This document shows positions 1-7,420 of a stretch of 7,420 nucleotides of DNA, one piece after another (positions within the stretch are counted from its first letter, which is position 1; every line of letters begins with the position of its first letter). The notes under the pieces were generated by a model. The model saw nothing but the letters and a program-made list of their open reading frames with translations. It was not told the origin of the DNA and made no database searches. The position numbers were made by a program, and so were the translations under genes. The DNA is from JAYOFM01 sp038117225 (GTDB lineage: Bacteria; Pseudomonadota; Alphaproteobacteria; Rhodospirillales; Casp-alpha2): the NCBI GenBank assembly GCA_038117225.1, contig JAYOFM010000145.1, positions 1 to 7,420 on the forward strand, read 5' to 3'.

Positions 1-177
1 ACGCGGCAGGCCCATGTTCTCGCGCAGTGTCTTGCCGGCATAGTCGGCCCGGAACCTTCTGAATTGGTCACCCGAACATGGCGGGTTGGACGGTTTTCGT
101 GCTGGCATCGAGAAAACGGTGGCGTGGTATGCGTCAAGGCGTGAATCGACACCCGGCGCAACAGGGGTTTACCAATT
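1..177. other. Leader region, no gene recognised
   Basis: I recognise no gene in this stretch. On the + strand one frame is open from the window edge to a TGA at 142-144, which could be the tail of an upstream gene, but its 47-residue translation resembles no family I know. On the - strand a frame is open across most of the region but has no good start codon. I see no convincing sigma-70, sigma-54 or sigma-28 promoter and no terminator hairpin. A promoter for the downstream operon could lie here or further upstream. Confidence 0.4.
163..168 (+). promoter_or_regulatory. Ribosome binding site for the ptmE-like gene
   Basis: The purine-rich AGGGGT lies nine bases before the GTG at 178 and matches a Shine-Dalgarno sequence. 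It supports GTG 178 as the start over the in-frame ATG at 196, which would leave less room for the N-terminal CBS strand. Confidence 0.5.
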
Positions 178-1257
178 GTGAAATCCAATAGGGACATGCT
201 TGGGCGTCTTTGTATCGCGCCGACCGCGACCATCATGGATGCGATCACGGTAATCAGTAAGGCGGAGAAAAAGGTTGCGCTGGTCGTTGACGAGGGCCTC
301 CGTTTGCTCGGCACCGTTACAGATTATGACGTCCGCAAAGGGATCCTGGACCACCGCAGTTTTGATGACCCGGTATCGTCCATCATGGTGACCACCCCGA
401 TAACCGTGAAGGATGGTTCGACGACCGGCGACATGTTCGAGGTCATCAAGGGTTCCCGGGTCGCCCAACTCCCTGTCGTCGACGACAGTGGCCGCCTGAC
501 CGATATTCATTTCGTGGACGAGTACTTCCATCTCATCGACCCCCACGAGAGACGGGTCGGTGTCATCATGGCCGGCGGTTACGGCATGCGGCTGCGACCG
601 GTGACCGAGCATACGCCGAAACCGATGCTGAAGGTGGCGGGGCGGCCAATCCTGTTCATTCTGCTGGATCAGCTTATCAGCGAGGGCGTCGACGACGTCT
701 ACGTGACATTGAACTATATGGGCGACGTCATCGCGTCCGCCATCGACCATGTGGCGCGATACCGGGGACGCGTTCATCCCGTGTTCGAGGACGAGGTCCT
801 GGGCACCGCCGGATCCTTGAGCCTATTGCCGCTTCGCCCGACGGCTCCATTTGTCGTTCTAAATGCCGACTTGGTAACCAATGTCTCGATCTCCGAGATG
901 TTTCGCTACCATGTGGTCGAACGCAATATTGCGACCATCGCCATGAAGCGCGAGGTCCACACAATCGACTATGGAGTCGCCGACCTGGAAGGCTCAAAAG
1001 TCTCGCGCATTCGGGAGAAGCCGTCCACCACGTATTTTTTAAACACGGGCGTCTATATATTGGATCCGACGGTCCTCGATTTTGTTACCTCGGGCCAACA
1101 AGTGGACATGCCCGATATCATCAATCGCCTAATCGACGACGGCCAACGAGTCGGCAGCTTTCCGGTTCACGAGTACTGGATCGACATCGGCGACCATGAT
1201 CAATACGCCCGCGCACAGAACGATTTCGCCGCTGCGTTCGAGAGCGAGGACAAATGA
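178..1257 (+). CDS. ptmE: CBS-domain sugar-1-phosphate nucleotidyltransferase (PtmE-like)
   Basis: This 359-residue cytoplasmic protein probably transfers a nucleotide to an amino-sugar 1-phosphate, giving the NDP-sugar that starts legionaminic acid synthesis. In Campylobacter, PtmE does this with GTP and glucosamine-1-phosphate. Residues 1 to about 120 form a tandem CBS pair (GTVTDYDVRKGIL near 45-57, VAQLPVVDDSGRL at 95-107), which often binds adenine nucleotides and may regulate the enzyme. The catalytic domain begins at about 127 with the signature AGGYGMRLRPVTEHTPKPM (132-150). It continues with LNAD (228-231) for metal binding, EKP (280-282), NTGVYIL (289-295) and the closing WIDIGDHDQY motif (334-343). 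The start is GTG with an upstream AGGGGT. The stop overlaps the next start as ATGA. The domain order matches PtmE rather than RmlA or GalU. The nucleotide used (GTP, UTP or other) cannot be read from the sequence. Confidence 0.85.
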   Translation: MKSNRDMLGRLCIAPTATIMDAITVISKAEKKVALVVDEGLRLLGTVTDYDVRKGILDHRSFDDPVSSIMVTTPITVKDGSTTGDMFEVIKGSRVAQLPVVDDSGRLTDIHFVDEYFHLIDPHERRVGVIMAGGYGMRLRPVTEHTPKPMLKVAGRPILFILLDQLISEGVDDVYVTLNYMGDVIASAIDHVARYRGRVHPVFEDEVLGTAGSLSLLPLRPTAPFVVLNADLVTNVSISEMFRYHVVERNIATIAMKREVHTIDYGVADLEGSKVSRIREKPSTTYFLNTGVYILDPTVLDFVTSGQQVDMPDIINRLIDDGQRVGSFPVHEYWIDIGDHDQYARAQNDFAAAFESEDK

Positions 1258-2414
1258 GCGTTTTGCCGGCGCTTGCTGCACTCGAGCGCTTTTATCGCGA
1301 GACCCTCGGCATCTCGGGAACCATCCCGTTGCACGAGCCCTCCTTTCGCGGCAACGAGTGGCATTACGTCAAGGACTGCCTGGACACCACCTGGGTCTCC
1401 TCGGTGGGCGCCTACGTCGACCGCTTTGAGCAGATGTGCGCGGCGCGCTGCGGAACCCGGTTCGCGGTCGCGACCATGAACGGGACGGCCGCCCTGCACG
1501 CTGCCTTCACCGTGTTGGGGATCGGTCCCCGAGACCTTGTCGTCTGTCCGCCATTGACCTTCGTCGCGACAGCCAATGCGATTGTCTACCGCGGCGCGAA
1601 ACCGCTGTTCGTGGACATCGAACCTGACAGCCTCGGTCTCTGTCCCGATGCCCTCCAAAAAGCCCTGGAAGCGGATACGGAGAGGCGGATAAAGGCGGTG
1701 GCCGTCGTGCATGTGTTCGGCCATGCCGCGCGCATGGACCCGATCATGGACATCTGCGCACGATATGACGTGCCGGTTGTCGAGGACGCCGCCGAATCAC
1801 TGGGCAGTTCCCATCGCGGTCGCCCATGCGGCTCAATCGGCAACATGGGCATTCTCAGTTTCAACGGTAACAAGACAATCACGACCGGCGCCGGCGGCAT
1901 GATCGTCACTGACGACGAAGCATTGGCGACCCGCCTGAAACACCTGACAACGACAGCCCGTATCGGAGTCGGTGGATACTACGACCACGACGAAATTGGT
2001 TTCAATTACCGGCTCGCCAATTTGAACGCCGCGGTCGGGGTCGCACAAATGGAATCCCTCGACGTCCTGCTGGCAAGCAAGCGCCGCCTCGCCGAAAACT
2101 ATGTATCGCTGCTTACCCCCTTCAACGACGTCTCGTTCATCAATGAGCCCAGGGATACGCGATCGAACTTCTGGCTCAACGCCTTGCTGATGAAAAGCCG
2201 GGAGGACCGGGATGAGTTCCTCGCCGCGGCGGAGACGCGGGGCATCCAGGCGCGACCGGCCTGGCGCTTGATCTGCGATCTGGAGATCTATCGCGACGCG
2301 CCAACGGCTGATAGCCTGACCACGGCGCGGGATCTCGGCTACCGCGTCGTCAACATCCCGTCGAGCCCGGGGCTGATGATCGACGCGCCGAACGAGATGA
2401 GCCGTTCGACGTGA
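1254..2414 (+). CDS. legC: LegC-family PLP-dependent sugar aminotransferase
   Basis: This is a 386-residue DegT/DnrJ/EryC1/StrS aminotransferase, cytoplasmic and full length. In the legionaminic pathway LegC moves an amino group, usually from glutamate, to C4 of the NDP-4-keto-6-deoxy-GlcNAc made by LegB. Visible motifs are IPLHEPSFRGNE near the N-terminus (24-35), typical of the LegC subgroup, the NGTAALHAA cofactor-phosphate loop (76-84), VVEDAAESLG with Asp178 to pair with the PLP ring nitrogen (175-184), and FNGNKTITTGAGG with the Schiff-base Lys207 (203-215). The C-terminal part has GFNYRLANLNAAVG (249-262), conserved in the fold. Start ATG 1254 overlaps the upstream stop and its own stop overlaps the next GTG, so translational coupling is likely. 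The LegC assignment rests on subgroup motifs and on neighbours LegI and LegG. A related 4-aminotransferase such as a PglE-type enzyme is the main alternative. Confidence 0.88.
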   Translation: MSVLPALAALERFYRETLGISGTIPLHEPSFRGNEWHYVKDCLDTTWVSSVGAYVDRFEQMCAARCGTRFAVATMNGTAALHAAFTVLGIGPRDLVVCPPLTFVATANAIVYRGAKPLFVDIEPDSLGLCPDALQKALEADTERRIKAVAVVHVFGHAARMDPIMDICARYDVPVVEDAAESLGSSHRGRPCGSIGNMGILSFNGNKTITTGAGGMIVTDDEALATRLKHLTTTARIGVGGYYDHDEIGFNYRLANLNAAVGVAQMESLDVLLASKRRLAENYVSLLTPFNDVSFINEPRDTRSNFWLNALLMKSREDRDEFLAAAETRGIQARPAWRLICDLEIYRDAPTADSLTTARDLGYRVVNIPSSPGLMIDAPNEMSRST

Positions 2415-3424
2415 CCGGTGCCTTGACCATCGTGGCCGAAGCCGGCATCAATCACGACGGACGGCCGGACCGCGCGCATCAGCTTATCGATGTGGCGGCC
2501 GACGCGGGGGCAGACGCCGTGAAGTTCCAGACCTTCAGTGCTGGCAGTCTGTCATCCAAATCCGCCGGCCTTGCGGCCTACCAGGTCGATTCCATGCAGA
2601 ATGCGGACTCCCAGCTCAGCATGCTGGCCCAGTTGGAGTTGCCGCGCGATGCGTATCCTGGTCTCGTCGATCATTGTCGCAGGCGCGGAATCGAGTTCAT
2701 GTCGACACCCTTTTCGGCCGACGACCTGACATTCCTGAGCGGGTTGGGCATGAGGCGGGTCAAGGTTTCATCCGGAGAACTGACCAACCTGCCGTTACTG
2801 GCGGACATCGCACGAACGGGCATGCCGGTTATCCTGTCGACGGGGATGGCAACCCTGGCAGAGGTTGAGGATGCGGTCACCACGCTGCGGTCCAACGATG
2901 CCGGAGAAACCATGTTGCTGCATTGCCTGACCGACTATCCCGCCGATCCCGGCGAGGCGAATCTGCAGGCCATGGTCACCATGCGCGACCATTTCGGCCT
3001 TGCGGTCGGTTATAGCGATCACACCACCGGCGTGGTCGTCGCCATCGCCGCCGTGGCCTTGGGCGCGTCGATGATCGAGAAGCATTTCACTTGGGATCGC
3101 ACCGCGAAAGGCCCCGATCACAAGGCGTCACTCGAGCCCGCCGATTTGACGGCCTTCGTGAGGGACCTGCGCCTTGTGGAGACTGCGCTGGGCGACGGCC
3201 GCAAACGGCCCGCGCCGAGCGAGTATGAATACCGGATCCAGGTTCGACGTAGCCTCGTGGCGGCGCGGCCGCTCGCGGCGGGCACCGTCGTTTCGCCTGA
3301 GGATTTATGCATCAAGCGGCCCGGCAACGGAATCGCGCCCAAGCACCTTGCGGAAACCATCGGACGAACCCTCGCCCGCGCGGTGGAGGCCGATCAGGTC
3401 CTTACCGAAGACATGCTGAAATGA
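2411..3424 (+). CDS. legI: NeuB-family nonulosonate synthase, probably N,N'-diacetyllegionaminate synthase
   Basis: This 337-residue enzyme condenses phosphoenolpyruvate with a six-carbon N-acetyl amino sugar to give a nine-carbon acid. In the legionaminic pathway the acceptor is 2,4-diacetamido-2,4,6-trideoxymannose. The TIM-barrel part shows EAGINHDG (10-17), AVKFQTF (36-42), MSTPFS (97-102), SSGELTNLPLL (120-130), LHCLTDYPADP (170-180), GYSDHT (200-205) and EKHFT (223-227). From about residue 277 a C-terminal SAF (antifreeze-like) domain follows, with RRSLVA and KRPGNGIAP, which closes over the active site of the dimer partner in NeuB. The TDYP and GYSDHT versions fit the sialic/legionaminic branch better than the pseudaminic (PseI) branch. 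The start is GTG within a GTGA overlap with legC. The stop sits in an ATGA overlap with legG. The exact substrate stereochemistry is inferred from the neighbours. Confidence 0.87.
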   Translation: MTGALTIVAEAGINHDGRPDRAHQLIDVAADAGADAVKFQTFSAGSLSSKSAGLAAYQVDSMQNADSQLSMLAQLELPRDAYPGLVDHCRRRGIEFMSTPFSADDLTFLSGLGMRRVKVSSGELTNLPLLADIARTGMPVILSTGMATLAEVEDAVTTLRSNDAGETMLLHCLTDYPADPGEANLQAMVTMRDHFGLAVGYSDHTTGVVVAIAAVALGASMIEKHFTWDRTAKGPDHKASLEPADLTAFVRDLRLVETALGDGRKRPAPSEYEYRIQVRRSLVAARPLAAGTVVSPEDLCIKRPGNGIAPKHLAETIGRTLARAVEADQVLTEDMLK

Positions 3425-4619
3425 GGAAATTCGCCGTCGTCACGGGTACGCGGGCGGATTATGGCATTTATTCATCGATCCTGGCCGCGCTCGCCGAGCA
3501 ACCGGGCATGTGTTTCGAGCTGTTGGCCTGCGGTGCCCATCTCTCCGACGGGTTCGGCAAGACGGTCGACGCCATCGTCGCGGACGGTCACCCTATCGGC
3601 GCGCGCATCGAAACCCTTGAAGAGAAGGACGATCCGGCGGCCATCGCGCGCGGCATAGCCCGCGCCATCAGCGGATGCGCCGCCTATTTCGAGACCGCCG
3701 GCGTTGACATGCTGATCGTGCTCGGTGACCGGTTGGAGATGTTCGCCGCCGCCGCCGCCGCGCTCCCGTTCATGCTGCCGGTCGCCCACATCCACGGCGG
3801 CGAGCGGACCGAGGGGGTGGTCGACGAGGCGGCGCGGCACAGCATCACCAAAATGAGCCATATCCACTTCGCCTCTCTTCCGGACTACGCGCGTCGTATC
3901 GTTCAACTGGGCGAGGACCCGAACCGGGTTCACGTCAGCGGCGCGCCGGCGCTCGACATGCTCGCTGGCTTCGTACCGCTACCGACGGCGGAACTGGAAG
4001 CACGCATCGGCATGAAACTTGCCAGACCGCCGGTGCTCATCACCTACCATCCTGCAACACTCGCTTACCGGGAAACGGAACGCGACGTGGCGATGGTGCT
4101 CGATGCCGTCGCGAATATCGACCGCCCCCTCATCTTCACCGCGCCCAACGCGGATACCTTCGGAAGCCGGGTGCTGGCACAGATCCAGGCCTTCTGCATG
4201 GCACGCGACAACGCCACCTTCATCCATAACCTGGGCTCGCACACCTACTTCTCGCTGATGTCGATCGCGGCGGCGATGCTCGGGAATTCCTCGAGCGGGA
4301 TCATCGAGGCGCCGAGTTTCGCGCTGCCGGGGGGGAACCAACGCGACCCCCCCCCCCGCCGGGGTCGCGCGGCCCATGTGGGCGACCGAGNNNNNNNNNN
4401 GCCAATGTGCTCGACGTTCCGTGCGACGGGGCAGCGATCGCGGCGGCACTCGACCGCTGCCTGACACAAGCGTTTCGTGACTCCCTGCGCGGCATGGAAA
4501 ATCCTTACGGAGACGGCAAGGCCGCGGAACGCATCATCGAGGTTCTGCGCCGTGCCGAATTGAATCGGGCGTTGCTTGCGAAACGATTCTATGACCTGTC
4601 GATCACGGCGGCGGTGTGA
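3421..4619 (+). CDS. legG: Hydrolysing UDP-GlcNAc-type 2-epimerase (LegG/NeuC family), interrupted by an assembly gap
   Basis: LegG removes the nucleotide and inverts C2 of the NDP-2,4-diacetamido-6-deoxy sugar, producing the mannose-configured acceptor for LegI. Motifs seen are TGTRADYG (8-15), LGDRLEMFA (101-109), VAHIHGGERTEGVVDEAARH (121-140), SITKMSHIHF (141-150), ITYHPATL (207-214) and GNSSSGIIEAPSF (288-300). The start is ATG 3421 in an ATGA overlap with legI. An open frame extends upstream to 3307, but that is inside legI and is not the start. After residue 303 the conserved VVNIGxRQxGRxRAxNVxDV segment is read as garbled glycine- and proline-rich codons, then ten N bases. After the gap the frame changes and resumes with NVLDVP to the family-typical end KRFYDL. 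Aligning GCC at 4372 with GCC at 4401 removes 29 bases, restores one frame and gives 389 residues, a normal NeuC length. The gene is therefore probably intact in the organism. Confidence 0.85.
4330..4400. other. Low-quality contig ends and ten-N assembly gap inside legG
   Basis: Positions 4391-4400 are N. Before them lie a seven-G run (4329-4335) and an eleven-C run (4347-4357). The codons keep the length and several residues of the expected NeuC motif (ALP, N, D, GR, RAA.V.D) but replace others with Gly, Pro or Arg. Positions 4372-4386 match 4401-4415 at 12 of 15 bases by eye, so the two sides of the gap look like a good and a poor reading of the same DNA. The N run is a placeholder, not a measured length. 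Confidence 0.75.
4342..4369. repeat. Perfect 9-bp inverted repeat in the garbled part of legG
   Basis: CGCGACCCC (4342-4350) and GGGGTCGCG (4361-4369) are exact reverse complements with a ten-base C-rich loop. A second small palindrome, GCCCA-TG-TGGGC (4372-4383), follows, and GGTCGC (4363-4368) also pairs with GCGACC (4382-4387). These could cause sequencing failure at this spot, or be an artefact of it. I do not regard them as a biological element. Confidence 0.45.
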
Positions 4620-5206
4620 AGGAAGCCGTGTCCATCGCGGTTCTTGGCGGTGGCGGCCACGCGAAGGTGGTGATCGATTGCCTGCGGGTGAACGGCACGG
4701 AACCGTCCGTCATCGTCGATCCGGAAGTCTCCTCGGTTGCCGTCAAGGGGTTTGAGGTCGTGACCGAGAGCGTTTTCGAAGAGCGTTTTGCTCCGGGAGG
4801 CATCGTCCTGGTCAACGGCGTCGGCAGCGTACGCACCACCGGCAGGCGTCGTCAGGTCTTCGATCGGTTCAAGATGCGTGGTTTCGCGTTCGCGACCGTC
4901 ATCCACCCATCGGCGGTTCTCGCGGGCTCGGTTATCGTCCACGAGGGTGCGCAGATCATGGCCGGCGCCGTCGTACAGCCCGATGCGATCATCGGCAACA
5001 ATACCATCATCAACACGCGCGCCTCCGTAGATCATGATTGCCGAATCGGAGGGCACGTCCACATTGCGCCGGGCGTAACGATCTCCGGTGGCGTCGAGAT
5101 CGGCGACGGCAGCCATATCGGCGTCGGGGCGACCATCGTCCAGGGCGTGCGCCTCGGGCCGGACTCCTTCATCCGTGCCGGCGCCGTGATTACGGAAAGC
5201 ATTTGA
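4616..5206 (+). CDS. legH: NeuD/PglD/LegH-type hexapeptide N-acetyltransferase
   Basis: This 196-residue cytoplasmic enzyme probably acetylates the 4-amino group of the LegC product from acetyl-CoA before LegG acts. The N-terminal Rossmann-like half carries GGGGHAK (11-17) for nucleotide-sugar binding. From about residue 95 a left-handed beta helix of hexapeptide repeats runs to the end (HPSAVLAGSVIV, IIGNNTIINTRASVDHDC, HIAPGVTISGG, VEIGDGSHIGVGA). His140 in VDHDC matches the catalytic base His of PglD, and His149 lies in the usual HIAPG. The start is GTG in a GTGA overlap with legG. A stop comes right after GAVITESI, so the usual closing segment of about 15 residues, ending in a GNPA or GVPA motif at the acetyl-CoA end, is missing. 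This may be a real variant, a small truncation or a sequence error. Related NeuD proteins O-acetylate sialic acid, an alternative role, but position and pathway favour LegH. Confidence 0.83.
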   Translation: MKEAVSIAVLGGGGHAKVVIDCLRVNGTEPSVIVDPEVSSVAVKGFEVVTESVFEERFAPGGIVLVNGVGSVRTTGRRRQVFDRFKMRGFAFATVIHPSAVLAGSVIVHEGAQIMAGAVVQPDAIIGNNTIINTRASVDHDCRIGGHVHIAPGVTISGGVEIGDGSHIGVGATIVQGVRLGPDSFIRAGAVITESI

Positions 5207-5396
5207 AACGGCCCCATATTCGGTTGGGAGATTGAAATTGAACGAGAAAAACCTTCTGCACGATTCACACTCGTCTGGCGGCGTTCGCATCGGAAATGAC
5301 TCGTACATCGGTGTCGGCGCAACTCATGCTCAATATGTCCACGTTGCACTGCAAGTTCTCATAAATGCTAGAGCCATGGTTACGAGAAATGATTAA
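5199..5396 (+). pseudogene. Degraded remnant of a second NeuD/LegH-family acetyltransferase
   Basis: Just past legH, in another frame open from 5199 to the TAA at 5394-5396, the translation contains SVGRLKLNEKNLLHDSH, then SSGGVRIGNDSYIGVGATHA, then ARAMVTRND. These correspond in order to the hexapeptide half of a NeuD-type enzyme, with about 12 residues (the IGxxxHIAPGVT part) lost between the first two. From GGVRIG to the stop it aligns without gaps over 39 residues to the legH C-terminus (GGVEIG to the stop), with 18 identities by my count. At the DNA level about 65 of 120 bases match, so this is not a recent tandem copy. It has no Rossmann half and lacks the catalytic HDC-HIAPG region. 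TTG 5238 with GGAG at 5227-5230 could start a 52-residue peptide, but I consider the fragment non-functional. The stretch is AT-richer than its neighbours. Confidence 0.6.
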
Positions 5397-5411
5397 TTTA
5401 ACTGGCGTCCC

Positions 5412-6509
5412 ATGACTGGGCTTTCTAGCGCGCCCGAACGAAGATCGGACAGCCAGACACTGGTTACAGGTGTCTATCGGTCTGGCACCGAATTCTTTAC
5501 CATGCTTCTGACGGGACACCCTCAGGTCAGCGCAACGATGTATAATGTCAATGTTATGCGCTGGGCATACCGTCGGTACGACCCAATCGACGATCCGGAT
5601 AATCTGAAACATGCGATTCGGGATATTGCGACTCGTAATCGCCTACGTTATGACGTCAAAATTGACGTGGAGCGAGCATTTGCGGCCTGCTGGAAACGGC
5701 AGCCTGTCGATTATGGGGTCCTCTACGACGTTCTGATGAGTCAGTTGTGGCTTGTAGGGACGAAAACCCACTGGATCGAGAAGAACCAGTTGTTATGGCG
5801 GGAGATTCCCGAGTTTCTCCGCCTCATGCCCAACGGTCGGGTGGTGATGGTCATCCGCGATCCGCGAAGCGTTTTGGCGTCGTTCAAACGGTTTACCTTT
5901 GCGCCCGAGCCCGCTTACCTCGGCGCCATTTTCAACTCCTTCGACGCCTTAAGGATGGCATGTCGCTACATGGATACGTTGGATCGGGAACGGTTCACGG
6001 TGGTGCGCTACGAGGACGCCGCACGCGAGCCGGTGAACGAAGCGACACGTGTGTTTCGATTTATCGGCGTGGACCCGGATGACGCCCAATCCGAAAAGGA
6101 TCAATGGCGAAGCGCCTACGGGCATAAATGGATAACCGATTCCGTATTCGCCATGGATGGCGAGGCGTTCAACGTAGATGCGGCCATCGAACGATGGCGC
6201 AATAACCTGGACCAGGACGAGGTGGCGTTGACCGAATTCGTATGCGGAGACCTGATGTCCGCATTCGGGTACGAACCGAGTGGCGTGACCCTGGATTGGC
6301 CCAAGGCACTAGAGCGTTTCATTGGTGACTGTACTCTCAGCGACTGGTTTTCACGCTACCTGCTCAAAGGCGAAGGGGTGCAGAGCTTCCCGCTTGACCC
6401 GATCGAGCCCGCAAACTGGTCTGAAGCCCATCCTGGTTATGCGCCGAAGGAATTGGATGCGGATGAGGTCGGTACGGAACTCCGGTCGCGTTTGGCGAAT
6501 GACGATTAA
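5412..6509 (+). CDS. PAPS-dependent sulfotransferase family protein
   Basis: This 365-residue protein probably transfers a sulfuryl group from PAPS to a hydroxyl of a glycan. The 5'-phosphosulfate loop is GVYRSGTEFFTMLL (20-33), a version of the PRSGTTLL motif. The 3'-phosphate-binding strand and helix are VMVIRDPRSVLASF (145-158), with the expected RDPR and a Ser. VRYEDAAREP (198-207) and IERWRNNL (259-266) are also typical of the Sulfotransfer_1/3 superfamily. I see no signal peptide or membrane segment, so it should act in the cytoplasm, likely on a nucleotide sugar or lipid-linked precursor. The start ATG 5412 is the first suitable codon; its Shine-Dalgarno sequence is weak. A gap of 205 bases separates it from legH, so it may not share the tight coupling of the upstream operon. 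Acceptor unknown; the legionaminic-type sugar or another sugar of the same glycan is plausible. Confidence 0.75.
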   Translation: MTGLSSAPERRSDSQTLVTGVYRSGTEFFTMLLTGHPQVSATMYNVNVMRWAYRRYDPIDDPDNLKHAIRDIATRNRLRYDVKIDVERAFAACWKRQPVDYGVLYDVLMSQLWLVGTKTHWIEKNQLLWREIPEFLRLMPNGRVVMVIRDPRSVLASFKRFTFAPEPAYLGAIFNSFDALRMACRYMDTLDRERFTVVRYEDAAREPVNEATRVFRFIGVDPDDAQSEKDQWRSAYGHKWITDSVFAMDGEAFNVDAAIERWRNNLDQDEVALTEFVCGDLMSAFGYEPSGVTLDWPKALERFIGDCTLSDWFSRYLLKGEGVQSFPLDPIEPANWSEAHPGYAPKELDADEVGTELRSRLANDD

Positions 6510-6518
6510 GGCCGCAAA

Positions 6519-7115
6519 TTGATCGTCATTGTCGACACCAGCGTCTTCAATCGCTACTCCATTCGAAATGCTTTTGAATACATCGGCGCCGATGTGGTCG
6601 TGGATGGAGCGCAGCCCGTTGTGCCCGGCGTGTGCGCGTTCGCGGCCGGCATGCAAAGCCTCAACGAAAGTGGCCTATTGGAGGTCTTGACCCGGGAGGT
6701 CGTCGAGAACGGAAAACCCACGCTCGGCGTGTGCCTGGGCATGCAAATGATGGCGGAGCGAAGCCAAGAAGACGGGGATCACGCGGGCCTCGGTTGGTTC
6801 GCCGGCGTTTCGCGGCGCCTGACGCCATCGGAACCCGGCCTGAAAGTCCCACACATCGGCTTCAATGTGGTCCGCCAGGACACCCGGTCGCCGCTGTTTC
6901 GCGGATGCCCAGACGAATGCGACTATTATTTTCTTCATTCGTTCCATTTGGATTGTCCAGAAACACAGATCATTGCCACTTGTGATTACGGGGGTCGGGT
7001 GGTGGCGGCGATTCAGAAAGACAATCTGTTCGCCGTGCAATTCCATCCAGAAAAGAGTCAGTCGTCGGGACTGCAACTGCTGCGCAATTTCGTAAACATG
7101 GGTAACGACGGATGA
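6519..7115 (+). CDS. hisH: HisH-type glutamine amidotransferase of a glycan amidination module
   Basis: This 198-residue class I glutaminase releases ammonia from glutamine and passes it to a HisF partner. Outside histidine synthesis, HisH/HisF pairs feed an amidotransferase (WbpG/PseA/PtmG type) that turns an acetamido group of a surface sugar into acetamidino. The nucleophile Cys72 sits in GVCLGMQ, and His176 and Glu178 in QFHPEKS, so the catalytic triad is complete. VPHIGFN (110-116), YYFLHSFHL (136-144) and GGRVVAAIQKDNLFAVQFHPEK (158-179 region) are standard. Unusual points: the N-terminal DYGxGN is replaced by DTSVFN, about ten residues before the PGVGAF strand are missing, and that motif reads PGVCAF, altering the oxyanion strand. 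The start is TTG 6519, eight bases after a TAAGG. It ends in an ATGA overlap with the HisF-like gene. It may be a divergent active enzyme or one starting to decay. Confidence 0.75.
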   Translation: MIVIVDTSVFNRYSIRNAFEYIGADVVVDGAQPVVPGVCAFAAGMQSLNESGLLEVLTREVVENGKPTLGVCLGMQMMAERSQEDGDHAGLGWFAGVSRRLTPSEPGLKVPHIGFNVVRQDTRSPLFRGCPDECDYYFLHSFHLDCPETQIIATCDYGGRVVAAIQKDNLFAVQFHPEKSQSSGLQLLRNFVNMGNDG

Positions 7116-7420
7116 TCCGCAATCGAATGATCCTGACGCTAATGGTCCGAAACAATGGCATTTTTGTGAACAGCCGAAATTTCAACATTCAGTCGGTCGG
7201 TCGTCGTCAACAGCTACGCGGCGGAGGACCCGGCCTTCATTGGGAAAGCGGCGGCTCGGTTCGGCAGCCAATGCGTGGTGTCATCGATCGACACGCGATG
7301 CTTGCCCGATGGCTCCTATCGGATTTACTCACACAACGGAACCCGCGACACGGGGCAGAACCCCGTTGATTGGAGCCGAAGGATGGCGAGCGAAGGCGCC
7401 GGCGAGATTCTGATCCGATC
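7112..7420 (+). pseudogene. hisF: HisF-type cyclase subunit, broken by internal deletion and frame change; continues past window end
   Basis: From ATG 7112 the frame reads MIRNRMILTLMVRNNG to FNIQSVG (to about 7200), like the first 30 residues of glycan-associated HisF proteins, where the D11 of histidine HisF is replaced (here Met). From about 7200 the similarity moves to another frame: VVVNSYAAEDPAFIGKAAAR, then FGSQCVVSSID with the D130 equivalent, then GAGEILIRS at the window edge. Compared with Thermotoga HisF, about 68 residues (roughly 205 bases) between the second and third thirds of the N-half are missing, covering strands and loops of the barrel including GGGI. The original frame stops at 7369 after unrelated residues. 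The junction lies in a GTCGGTCGGTCGTCGTC repeat, fitting a slippage or short-homology deletion. Either the gene is a pseudogene or the assembly lost a piece, which the gap in legG makes credible. Confidence 0.7.

Overview
The window is part of a surface-glycan cluster from a GC-rich Gram-negative bacterium. Codon use, frequent GTG/TTG starts and protein style suggest an alphaproteobacterium, but no taxonomic marker is present, so this is inference. All genes are on the + strand. The main block encodes biosynthesis of a nine-carbon sugar of the legionaminic acid type, as used on flagellin, capsule or lipopolysaccharide.

Layout. Positions 1-177 are a leader with no recognisable gene. Five genes then follow in strict head-to-tail order, each overlapping the next by exactly four bases. 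They are a CBS-domain sugar-1-phosphate nucleotidyltransferase (PtmE-like, 178-1257), a PLP aminotransferase (LegC, 1254-2414), a NeuB-family synthase with a SAF domain (LegI, 2411-3424), a hydrolysing 2-epimerase (LegG/NeuC, 3421-4619) and a hexapeptide-repeat acetyltransferase (LegH/NeuD, 4616-5206). The LegG gene contains a run of ten N bases preceded by about 60 bases of garbled sequence. Reading it against the conserved NeuC motif suggests the two contig ends overlap and the real gene is intact.

Positions 5207-5411 are AT-richer and hold a degraded remnant of a second acetyltransferase of the same family. A PAPS-dependent sulfotransferase follows (5412-6509). Last comes a HisH/HisF-type pair (6519-7115 and 7112 to the window end), as found beside sugar amidotransferases that convert acetamido groups to acetamidino groups. 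HisH keeps its catalytic triad but is shortened and altered near the N-terminus. HisF carries an internal deletion of roughly 200 bases with a frame change, so as written it is broken.

How they work together (established for Campylobacter and Legionella legionaminic acid, inferred here). PtmE makes the NDP-amino sugar. A 4,6-dehydratase (LegB, not in the window) makes the 4-keto sugar, LegC aminates it and LegH acetylates it. LegG releases and epimerises the sugar, LegI condenses it with phosphoenolpyruvate, and a CMP transferase (LegF, not in the window) activates it. The sulfotransferase and the damaged HisH/HisF pair look like tailoring functions attached to this core. No completely new system is evident. 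The parts most worth a second look are the acetyltransferase remnant, the broken HisF, the altered HisH and the sulfotransferase placement.
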